Assembly (NCBI GenBank): GCA_020628265.1 | Contig: JAHDFG010000011.1 | Location: forward strand, 1-18,436 | From: Pseudooctadecabacter sp. | GTDB taxonomy: Bacteria > Pseudomonadota > Alphaproteobacteria > Rhodobacterales > Rhodobacteraceae | Direction of reading: 5' to 3' | Length of the DNA stretch: 18,436 nucleotides | Shown: piece after piece, positions 1-6,418 of the stretch | Position numbering within the stretch: position 1 is the stretch's first letter | Layout of the letters: every line of letters begins with the position of its first letter | Position numbers and translations under genes: made by a program | Notes under the pieces: model-generated | What the model was told of the DNA's origin: nothing | Seen by the model: only the letters and a program-made list of their open reading frames with translations | Database searches by the model: none

Positions 1-101
1 GCAACGCCCAAGGCCGCCTGAACCAAAGATTGGCCGCGGCGGCAGATTTGGTCGTACTTGTCACGGCCGGATTGCCACAAGTCCTCAAGGGGCAGCTATG
101 A
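1..101 (+). CDS. cobU/cobP: Adenosylcobinamide kinase / guanylyltransferase, C-terminal fragment
   Basis: Only the last 32 codons lie in the window, read in the frame that starts at base 3 and ends at the TGA at 99-101. The translated tail contains GRLNQRLAAAADLVVLVTAG followed by LPQVLKG. This matches the conserved C-terminus of the bifunctional CobU/CobP enzyme, which phosphorylates adenosylcobinamide and then attaches GMP in the late steps of coenzyme B12 assembly. The stop codon overlaps the start of the next gene in an ATGA arrangement. That gene is a CobC-like phosphatase, so translational coupling and a shared cobalamin role are likely. The fragment is short, so the call rests on one motif block plus context. 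Confidence 0.75.
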   Translation, partial: NAQGRLNQRLAAAADLVVLVTAGLPQVLKGQL

Positions 102-673
102 CGGTCATCTACTGGGTCCGGCACGGGCCGACCCATGAAAAGACATTTGTCGGCCACAGGGACGTTCTGGCCGATCTGTCCGACACAGCACAGATTGCAC
201 GGTTGGACGCGGCGCTGCCACCGGATGCCTTGGTCGTCTCCTCTGATCTGGCACGGTCGGTGGATACGGCGACGGCCCTTCAGGGCAACCGTCTTCGCTT
301 GCCGCACAGAAAAGGGCTGCGGGAATTTGATTTCGGCGACTGGGACGGGATGCATTTCAAGGATGTGGCAGACGGCTGGCCGGAGCTGAGCCGCGCCTAT
401 TGGGAAACACCCGGCGACGTGGCCCCACCCAACGGCGAAAGCTGGAACGCCGCGACGGCCCGTGTCACTGCTGACGTTCAAGCCCTGATCGCTGAGCATC
501 CCAAAATGCCGATCATTGCTGTCGCCCACTTCGGCGCCATCCTGTGTCAGGTGCAACAGGCGGCGGGGATCACGCCCTATCAGGCATTGTCCCACCGGAT
601 CGATAATTATTCGGTGACAGAAATTCAGGTTGCGCCCGCATGGGGCGTCGCTCGGATCAATCACCTTCCGTGA
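98..673 (+). CDS. cobC: Histidine phosphatase family protein, probably CobC (alpha-ribazole phosphatase)
   Basis: This 191-residue protein has the phosphoglycerate-mutase-like (histidine phosphatase) fold signature. The RHG motif sits at residues 8-10 with the phospho-acceptor His9. Arg53 lies in SSDLARS, Glu76 in LREFDFG, and the second catalytic His144 in AVAHFGA. CobC removes the 5'-phosphate of alpha-ribazole phosphate during assembly of the lower ligand of cobalamin, in the cytoplasm. The GESW segment near residues 113-116 and the length fit CobC. The best evidence for the specific role is position: its ATG overlaps the stop codon of a CobU/CobP gene. A general phosphatase of the same family cannot be excluded. 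No terminator is obvious in the 59 bp before the next gene. Confidence 0.75.
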   Translation: MTVIYWVRHGPTHEKTFVGHRDVLADLSDTAQIARLDAALPPDALVVSSDLARSVDTATALQGNRLRLPHRKGLREFDFGDWDGMHFKDVADGWPELSRAYWETPGDVAPPNGESWNAATARVTADVQALIAEHPKMPIIAVAHFGAILCQVQQAAGITPYQALSHRIDNYSVTEIQVAPAWGVARINHLP

Positions 674-732
674 CGCTCCGCGCAACAATTCAAAATTTGT
701 TTCTTCGAGGCCGTGCAGAATAGGGTCTGTCC

Positions 733-1614
733 ATGACCTATCACCTTTATATCGGCAACCGCCTCTACTTTAGCTGGTCCATCGCGGCCTATTTGATGTT
801 TGAACGCTTCGGCCTGTCCCGCGACGTCGAGACCACCGTTCTGCGACCCGAGAATGAAAGCGATGTCCGCAGGCTGCTCGGGGCGCATGATCTTGACCCC
901 GCACGAACCCTACCCACGGCTGTGACGCCCGACGGGGCCATCCTGAACGACAGCATGGCCATTGCCGAGGAACTGGCCACGCGCCATCCTGACGTCGCCT
1001 TTTGGCCTGCGGACCCCTTGGCACGGGGGACCGCAAGGGCCTTGGCCAATGAGATGCATTCAAGTTTCGGCGGCTTGCGAGGTGACTGGCCCGTCAACCT
1101 GCGTGAATCTTATGTGACCCAAACCCCGCCGCCCCATATCGAGGCCGAATTGGACCGGCTTGAGGCCCTCTGGACCCATGCGCGGACTGTCACAGGCGCG
1201 ACGGGACCATGGTTGTGTGGGGATTATTCGCTGGTCGATGCGATCTTTGCGCCAATGGCCGTGCGGCTGGCGGGATACGGGTTTCACACCCGCCCAACAA
1301 CGAAAGCCTACGTCGAAGCGCATCTGGCCGATCCAGCTCTCCGCCGGTGGCGGGCAATGGGATTGGTGAACGAACCCGACATGCCCCATCTGCACTTGGA
1401 CGCCGAGCAGACCCCGTGGCGTGGGCCAGCCCCGCGCGCCGCAGTCGCCGTGGACGCCGGACCTGCCGAGAACGACAGGTGCCCCTACTCTGGCGACCCG
1501 GTCACGCATTTCATGGAGATGGATGGCCGTATCTTCGGGTTCTGCAATGCCTTCTGCCGCGACAAAACCGTGAACGACGCCGAAGCCTGGCCCGCCTTCA
1601 TGGCAATTGTGTAG
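733..1614 (+). CDS. Glutathione S-transferase-like protein with C-terminal YHS/TRASH-like cysteine motif
   Basis: This 293-residue protein begins with a thioredoxin-like GST N-domain. YIGNRLYFSWSIAAYLMFERFG holds the likely active-site serine near residue 14, and the glutathione-binding turn ends in LNDSMAIAEELA. The helical GST C-domain follows to about residue 215, including WLCGDYSLVDAIFAPMA. The last 45 residues are not part of a normal GST. They read CPYSGDPVTHFMEMDG and then FGFCNAFCRDK, with Cys250, Cys271 and Cys275, the spacing of a YHS/TRASH metal-binding finger. GSTs conjugate or reduce substrates with glutathione, and the added module suggests metal or thiol sensing, which is inference. 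The ATG at 733 has a weak AGGG upstream. It stands alone between cobC and comM; the true substrate is unknown. Confidence 0.8.
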   Translation: MTYHLYIGNRLYFSWSIAAYLMFERFGLSRDVETTVLRPENESDVRRLLGAHDLDPARTLPTAVTPDGAILNDSMAIAEELATRHPDVAFWPADPLARGTARALANEMHSSFGGLRGDWPVNLRESYVTQTPPPHIEAELDRLEALWTHARTVTGATGPWLCGDYSLVDAIFAPMAVRLAGYGFHTRPTTKAYVEAHLADPALRRWRAMGLVNEPDMPHLHLDAEQTPWRGPAPRAAVAVDAGPAENDRCPYSGDPVTHFMEMDGRIFGFCNAFCRDKTVNDAEAWPAFMAIV

Positions 1615-1626
1615 CTTCAGGCGACA

Positions 1627-1667
1627 TTAACCTTTCCTAAACGCTTCCGCTTCAAACCGTTAACCAC
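1627..1667 (+). promoter_or_regulatory. Two CtrA-like boxes upstream of comM
   Basis: TTAAC-N6-TAAAC at 1627-1642 differs by one base from the alphaproteobacterial CtrA consensus TTAAC-N6-TTAAC. A second half-site, TTAACCAC, lies at 1660-1667 and matches TTAACCAT at seven of eight positions. Both sit 20-60 bp before the comM start in an otherwise gene-free 72 bp. CtrA is the cell-cycle response regulator that in Rhodobacter also controls gene transfer agents and DNA-import genes. Assignment is by eye only. Confidence 0.45.
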
Positions 1668-1686
1668 GAATTTGACGGGGTTTGGA

Positions 1687-3198
1687 ATGGTTGCACGGGC
1701 CTATACGGTGGCCTTCGAAGGGGTTGAGGCCCGCATGGTCGAGGTGCAATGCGCCACCTCTCCGGGCTTGCCCGCCTTTTCCATTGTCGGCCTGCCGGAC
1801 AAAGCCGTGTCCGAGGCGCGCGACCGCGTTCGTGCAGCCCTTGGTGCGCTGTCCATTGCCCTGCCCAGCAAGAAGATCACCGTTAACCTGTCGCCCGCCG
1901 ACCTCCCCAAGGAAGGTTCGCACTTCGATTTGCCAATTGCTTTAGCGCTGCTTGCGGCACTGGACGTGATCCCGCACGACACAGTGGCAGAGACTGTGGC
2001 CTTGGGGGAATTGTCGCTGGATGGCACGCTGGTGCCCGTTCTGGGCGCCCTGCCCGCTGCCATGGCCGCCGCCGCCGAGAACCGTGCATTGGTCTGCCCC
2101 CAGTCTTGCGGACCCGAGGCTGCCTGGGTCGATGCGGCTGCGGTTTACGCGCCCCGCTCCCTCGCAGAGGCGCTGCGCCATTTTACAGGTCAGGCCCCAC
2201 TGCCCGTCGCGACAGCCGGAGAGGTTACAGGGTCATCCGGCACCCGCGACTTCGCGGATGTCAAAGGGCAGGAAAAGGCAAAACGTGCATTGGAGATCGC
2301 CGCGACCGGACGGCACCACGTTCTGATGGTCGGCACACCAGGGTCCGGCAAGTCCATGCTGGCCGCCCGCCTGCCAAGCATCCTGCCTCCTTTGACACCT
2401 GCCGAAGCGCTTGAGACGTCGATGATCCATTCGCTGGCAGGCCTGCTGTCCGAGGGCGGCATCAACCGCGCGCGCCCCTTTCGCGAACCCCACCACACAG
2501 CGTCGATGGCGGCCATCGTGGGGGGCGGCCGCGGGGCAAAACCGGGGGAAATTTCGCTGGCCCACAACGGCGTGTTGTTCATGGACGAGTTTCCTGAATA
2601 TCCGCGCACGGTTCTGGAAACCCTGCGCCAACCCATCGAAACCGAAGAGGTCGTCGTGGCCCGCGCCAATGCCCATGTGCGCTACCCCTGCCGGTTCATG
2701 TTGGTGGCCGCTGCCAACCCCTGCAAATGCGGATATCTGAGTGACCCCAACCGCGCCTGTGCCCGCGTGCCCGTTTGTGGCGAAGAATATATGCAGCGCA
2801 TCTCCGGCCCCTTGATGGACCGGTTCGACTTACGGATCGAAGTCCCCCCCGTGGCCTTGTCCGATCTGGATTTGCCGCAATCTGGCGAAACCTCGGCCGA
2901 GATTGCGGCCCGTGTGGCCAAGGGCCGCGCAGTGCAAGCGGCACGGTTTGAAGGAACGGACATGCGGGTCAATGCCGATCTGGAAGGTGGTGCCTTGGAG
3001 GAGGTCGCGACACCGGATGCGGAGGGCAAGGACATGCTGTTGCGCGTGGCCGACCGCTTCGGGCTCAGCGCGCGGGGGTATCACCGCGTGTTGCGCGTGG
3101 CACGAACGATTGCCGATCTGGACGGGTCAGGTGATGTCCGCAAACCCCATGTGGCCGAAGCCGTGGGCTACCGGCTGGCGCTCTCGAACGAGGTTTGA
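1687..3198 (+). CDS. comM: YifB/ComM family Mg-chelatase-like AAA+ ATPase
   Basis: This 503-residue protein matches the ComM/YifB family, a hexameric helicase that extends branch migration during natural transformation. Residues 1-170 form the Lon/ChlI-like domain, starting MVARAYTVAFEGVEARMVEV. The Walker A motif GTPGSGKS is at 216-223 and the Walker B equivalent GVLFMDEF ends in Asp300-Glu301. The conserved cysteine block NPCKCGY follows, then DRFDLRIEVPP, and a C-terminal Mg-chelatase helical region runs to the end. I prefer the ATG at 1687 over an in-frame TTG at 1672, because family members start directly at this motif. Length is normal. CtrA-like boxes precede it. Its 3' end overlaps the convergent hydrolase gene by 31 bp. 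Confidence 0.93.
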   Translation: MVARAYTVAFEGVEARMVEVQCATSPGLPAFSIVGLPDKAVSEARDRVRAALGALSIALPSKKITVNLSPADLPKEGSHFDLPIALALLAALDVIPHDTVAETVALGELSLDGTLVPVLGALPAAMAAAAENRALVCPQSCGPEAAWVDAAAVYAPRSLAEALRHFTGQAPLPVATAGEVTGSSGTRDFADVKGQEKAKRALEIAATGRHHVLMVGTPGSGKSMLAARLPSILPPLTPAEALETSMIHSLAGLLSEGGINRARPFREPHHTASMAAIVGGGRGAKPGEISLAHNGVLFMDEFPEYPRTVLETLRQPIETEEVVVARANAHVRYPCRFMLVAAANPCKCGYLSDPNRACARVPVCGEEYMQRISGPLMDRFDLRIEVPPVALSDLDLPQSGETSAEIAARVAKGRAVQAARFEGTDMRVNADLEGGALEEVATPDAEGKDMLLRVADRFGLSARGYHRVLRVARTIADLDGSGDVRKPHVAEAVGYRLALSNEV

Positions 3199-4055
3199 AG
3201 GAAACTGGCTGCTTGGCGCATCGCTTGTTTGGCCTCGTCCAGCCGACCATCGAACATCTGCCACACATGGGGCACGTGGGGCCAGAGTTCGAGGGTTGCA
3301 CCGGTTTTTGCGGCGATCCGTTCGGCATCGCTGCGCAGGACTTCATCCTCACCCACCTGAATCAACACCGGCGGGGGATTTGGGAAATCAGCAAAGAGCG
3401 GGCTGGCGCGCGGATCGGCGGGATCAGCACCATCAAGATACATCTCGACCACCTCTTGCATGCGGGAGACGGGCAGGAGGGGATCAGCGTCAACATTTGT
3501 CCGCAGGCTCTCGCCAGACAACGTCAGGTCCGTCCACGGGGAAAAGGCAAGGGCTGCGGCAGGGCGCTGCCCGTCCGCCAGTACCTCTGCCAAGAGGGCG
3601 AAGACCAGCGCGCCGCCGGCGCTGTCACCGGCAAGGGCGATCTGGTCGGCGTCCCAGCCTTTTTTCCGCAAAGCATCCCATGCGGCCCGACACGCCGCGG
3701 GTGCAGCGGGAAAGGGTCTGTCCTGCAACAGCGGGTAGTCGGGCAAAGCCACCGCGCAGCCGGTTCGTTTGGCCAAACGGGCGGCCATAGCGCGATAGCT
3801 GCGCCGTGATCCGGCGACAAAGGCGCCGCCGTGCAGATAGAGGATGATCCGTTCGGGGTGGGCAGGCCCGCAGGACACCAGATCCCAATGGGTATCAGTG
3901 ACCGCATCTGTGCCGCGCGGCGTGCTGAACAACAGTGGCGCAGATCGCTCAAAATTTCGAAAGGCTTTCTCAGGCGTGGCGGTGCGCCGCAACTTCGGCT
4001 TCACGAGCCACCGCATCCCGAAGGTCAGAATGCGCAGGCGGCGCGAGGGGGTCAC
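3168..4055 (-). CDS. Alpha/beta hydrolase, hormone-sensitive-lipase-like esterase
   Basis: This 295-residue protein shows the hallmarks of the HSL (bacterial family IV) esterases. The oxyanion motif HGG is at residues 75-77 in ILYLHGGAFVAGS. The nucleophile Ser145 is in GDSAGG, the acid is probably Asp237 in VGEDEVLRSD, and the catalytic His263 is in HVPHVWQ. Such enzymes hydrolyse short-chain acyl or aryl esters, and the substrate cannot be told from sequence. A basic N-terminus (RRLRIL...KPKLRR) shows no clear signal peptide, so it is probably cytoplasmic. It is the last gene of the rsmI-yraN-gshB set: its start overlaps the gshB stop by 4 bp, indicating coupled translation. Its 3' end overlaps comM by 31 bp on the other strand. 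Confidence 0.85.
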   Translation of the reverse strand: MTPSRRLRILTFGMRWLVKPKLRRTATPEKAFRNFERSAPLLFSTPRGTDAVTDTHWDLVSCGPAHPERIILYLHGGAFVAGSRRSYRAMAARLAKRTGCAVALPDYPLLQDRPFPAAPAACRAAWDALRKKGWDADQIALAGDSAGGALVFALLAEVLADGQRPAAALAFSPWTDLTLSGESLRTNVDADPLLPVSRMQEVVEMYLDGADPADPRASPLFADFPNPPPVLIQVGEDEVLRSDAERIAAKTGATLELWPHVPHVWQMFDGRLDEAKQAMRQAASFLQTSFESASR

Positions 4056-5005
4056 GGGCGCTTAGCCTCAATCGCCTCCCAGATTTTTTCAGCGATGTTG
4101 ACGCCGTCAAACCGTTCGAGTTCCTGAATGCCGGTGGGAGAGGTCACATTGATTTCGGTCAGGTAGTTGCCGATGACGTCGATGCCGACGAAAATCTGGC
4201 CCTTTTCTCGCAACAGCGGGCCGATGCGGGCGCAGATTTCCAGATCGCGGTCGCTGAGGCCGATTTTCTCGGGCCGCCCACCGACGTGCATGTTCGACCG
4301 TGTTTCACCCTTGGCAGGGACGCGGTTGATGGCACCGACAGGTTCCCCGTCAACAAGGATTACACGTTTATCGCCTGCACTGACATCGGGCAGAAATTTT
4401 TGCATGATCAGAGGCTCGCGGTTGATGCCGGAAAACAGCTCATGCAGGGAGGCGAGATTGCGGTCCTCTGGCGTCAGGCGGAACACCCCCGCGCCGCCGT
4501 TGCCGTAAAGCGGCTTGAGGATCACGTCGCCGTGGCGGGCGCGGAAGGCCTTGAGCGTTTCAAGATCGCGCGCGATTGCCGTGGGCGGGGTCAGGTCGGG
4601 AAAGTCGAGGACCAGCAGTTTCTCGGGGTAGTTGCGCACCCAGAAGGGGTCGTTCACGACGAGCGTGTTGGGGTGGATGCGGTCCAGCAAATGGGTGGTC
4701 GTGATGTAGGACATATCGAACGGCGGGTCCTGACGGAGCCATATGACATCAACCTCTGACAAGTCCTGCTCCCGCATTTCACCGACGGTGAAGTGGTTGC
4801 CAACCTCACGGCGGACCGTCAGGTCCTGACCGCGCGCAATGATCCGACCTTCCTGATAGCTGATCTGATCGGGGGTATAGTAAAACAGACGATGGCCCCG
4901 GGCCTGCGCCTCTTCGGCGAGGCGGAACGAGCTGTCGGCGTTGATATCAATCGCGCCGATCGGGTCCATTTGGAAGGCAACAGTGAGGGTCTTGGGTGCG
5001 GTCAT
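4052..5005 (-). CDS. gshB: Glutathione synthetase
   Basis: This is an ATP-grasp ligase of about 317 residues that joins gamma-glutamylcysteine and glycine, the second step of glutathione synthesis, in the cytoplasm. Diagnostic blocks are VAFQMDPIGAIDINADSSF at the N-terminus, RQDPPFDMSYITTTHLLD, the glycine-rich ATP loop KPLYGNGGAGVFR, and the C-terminal metal/ATP site GIDVIG...LTEINVTSPTG. Two ATGs compete: 5005, chosen because homologues begin just before the VAFQMDPIG block, and 5017, four codons earlier. An inverted repeat spans the upstream ATG. The gene lies 73 bp after yraN and overlaps the following hydrolase by 4 bp, so it appears to be an operon member. Confidence 0.95.
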   Translation of the reverse strand: MTAPKTLTVAFQMDPIGAIDINADSSFRLAEEAQARGHRLFYYTPDQISYQEGRIIARGQDLTVRREVGNHFTVGEMREQDLSEVDVIWLRQDPPFDMSYITTTHLLDRIHPNTLVVNDPFWVRNYPEKLLVLDFPDLTPPTAIARDLETLKAFRARHGDVILKPLYGNGGAGVFRLTPEDRNLASLHELFSGINREPLIMQKFLPDVSAGDKRVILVDGEPVGAINRVPAKGETRSNMHVGGRPEKIGLSDRDLEICARIGPLLREKGQIFVGIDVIGNYLTEINVTSPTGIQELERFDGVNIAEKIWEAIEAKRP

Positions 5006-5009
5006 GGGA

Positions 5010-5044
5010 CAGTCCATAGATGATCTTTGATCCTACATGGACTG
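5010..5044 (-). promoter_or_regulatory. Inverted repeat in the gshB leader
   Basis: Perfect 8-bp arms CAGTCCAT (5010-5017) and ATGGACTG (5037-5044) flank 19 bp that contain a smaller GATC-TTT-GATC hairpin. In gshB mRNA the stem would enclose the upstream ATG at 5017 and end 4 nt before the ATG at 5005. It could be an RNA structure affecting start choice or a DNA operator. No U-tract follows, so it is not a classical terminator. Confidence 0.4.
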
Positions 5045-5078
5045 CTGCCCGCCCAACCGCAATGGCAGGGGTGCCAGA

Positions 5079-5471
5079 TCAGGCCGCTATGCTGGCGTTT
5101 TCTATCACATCCACGCGACCCATCTCATCAACAAGGGCCACATCAAACCGCACGTCTGTAAGTTGCCCGTTGGGCAACCCCGCTACGAATTCCGATCCAG
5201 TGTCAAAGATGCGGTTCATTTGCTGCGCGGTCACGCGGGTTGCGGCGCGGGCATGGGACCGGCTTTTCTTGACCTCAACAAAGATCACCCCGTCACCATC
5301 CTGAGCGATGATGTCGATTTCGCCCCGCGATCCACGCCAGCGACGCGCAAGTGCGGGATGCCCGCGCTGTTCGTATCTCCGCGCGACGAGGTCTTCGGCC
5401 GATTGCCCTGCCAGATAGGATGTCCGCCCCCGAAGGCTGCGAGCGTTATTGGGGCAAGTCGTCGTATTCAT
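5079..5471 (-). CDS. yraN: YraN family protein (UPF0102), predicted endonuclease-like fold
   Basis: This 130-residue protein matches the YraN/UPF0102 family. It has a restriction-endonuclease-like core: Glu26 in GQSAEDLVA, then RGEIDIIAQDG with Asp53, then VIFVEVKKS with Glu66 and Lys68. Together these give the E...D...ExK arrangement of PD-(D/E)XK nucleases. The biochemical role of YraN is not established, so nuclease activity is an inference from the fold. Length is typical (about 120-130). Its start overlaps the end of rsmI by 4 bp, matching the widespread rsmI-yraN pairing that also includes an LpoA homologue in enterobacteria. gshB follows after 73 bp on the same strand. Confidence 0.88.
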   Translation of the reverse strand: MNTTTCPNNARSLRGRTSYLAGQSAEDLVARRYEQRGHPALARRWRGSRGEIDIIAQDGDGVIFVEVKKSRSHARAATRVTAQQMNRIFDTGSEFVAGLPNGQLTDVRFDVALVDEMGRVDVIENASIAA

Positions 5472-6331
5472 CCTGCGTCATCCTTCATGTCCAACGCCAT
5501 CTGATACACGGTTCTGCGGGGCAAACCTGTTGCCCCTGCGACGGCAGTAGCGGCGTCCTTGATGCGCATTGTTTGCATGGCTTGTGTTAAAGCGGCCTTA
5601 ACGTCGACCTCGTCAGGCTCATTCTGCTGGGCGCGGTCTACCAGAACCACCACTTCGCCCTTCAACGGGTTGTCCGACACCTGATCTGCGAGGTCCTGTG
5701 CGGTCCCTGACAGGACTTCCTCGAATTTCTTGGTGAGTTCCCGACAGATCACCACGCGGCGTTCCGGCCCTGCGACCGCGATCAGGTCGGCCAAGAAACC
5801 GACCAGTCGTTTGGGCGATTCGTAGAGCACAACGGTCGCATCAATCCGCGCGAGCCCCTCAAGCGCTGTCCGGCGCGCGGCCGACGTGTTGGGCAGAAAG
5901 CCTGCAAAGTGAAAGGCATCGCTGGGCAAACCCGAAACGGTCAGCGCGGCCAGAACGGCGGATGCGCCAGGCGCCGCCGTCACCATCAGACCGGCGGCCC
6001 GAGCATCTGCCGCCAGTTTGTAGCCCGGGTCCGCCACGAGAGGGGTTCCGGCCTCGGAGACATAGGCGACGGAGTGCCCCTCGGCGATGGCTGCCATCAG
6101 TCGGGCGCGGGCAGCAGCGTTGGAGTGATCGTGATAGGCCACCACGGGGCGCGTTCCCAACGTGACACCGTGAATATCCATCAATTTGCGGGCGGTGCGC
6201 GTGTCCTCGGCGGCGATCACATCGGCGCTGGCCAGTATGTCCAGTGTCCGCAAGGTGACATCGCGGGCGTTGCCGATGGGCACCGCACACAGGTAAAGAC
6301 CCGCCGACAGGGGAATTTCGCGATGATTCAT
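5468..6331 (-). CDS. rsmI: 16S rRNA (cytidine1402-2'-O)-methyltransferase
   Basis: This 287-residue protein belongs to the tetrapyrrole-methylase fold family. It has the RsmI pattern: GLYLCAVPIGNARDVTLRTLDIL at the N-terminus, AEDTRTARKLM near residues 41-51, and the SAM-binding segment SEAGTPLVADPG at 92-103 (most homologues read SDAGTP). It methylates the ribose of C1402 in 16S rRNA, using S-adenosylmethionine, fine-tuning the decoding centre. The ATG at 6331 is supported by a strong AGGAGGG Shine-Dalgarno at 6339-6345 (minus strand). It leads a minus-strand operon with yraN (4-bp overlap), gshB and the hydrolase. It is divergent from the LpoA-like gene, with 87 bp shared between their starts. 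Confidence 0.94.
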   Translation of the reverse strand: MNHREIPLSAGLYLCAVPIGNARDVTLRTLDILASADVIAAEDTRTARKLMDIHGVTLGTRPVVAYHDHSNAAARARLMAAIAEGHSVAYVSEAGTPLVADPGYKLAADARAAGLMVTAAPGASAVLAALTVSGLPSDAFHFAGFLPNTSAARRTALEGLARIDATVVLYESPKRLVGFLADLIAVAGPERRVVICRELTKKFEEVLSGTAQDLADQVSDNPLKGEVVVLVDRAQQNEPDEVDVKAALTQAMQTMRIKDAATAVAGATGLPRRTVYQMALDMKDDAG

Positions 6332-6418
6332 ACCTAGACCCTCCTGTCCCGCACACTATGATATGCGGCTAAGATGCAGCGGGGACCGGCCTGCCGCCAA
6401 GAGGGAGTGAAATAGTCC
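6332..6418. promoter_or_regulatory. Divergent promoter region between rsmI and the LpoA-like gene
   Basis: These 87 bp separate two divergent starts and must carry both promoters unless they lie inside the genes. The rsmI Shine-Dalgarno is at 6339-6345 and a GAGGGAG for the lipoprotein gene at 6401-6407. A TATGAT at 6357-6362 could serve as a plus-strand -10, but no good -35 is visible. The promoters are inferred from geometry rather than from clear boxes. Confidence 0.4.

Noticed and set aside
2903..3790. A 295-codon plus-strand frame spanning the comM end and the hydrolase gene.
   Set aside because: It overlaps two well-supported genes in other frames and has Arg/Pro-rich shadow composition.
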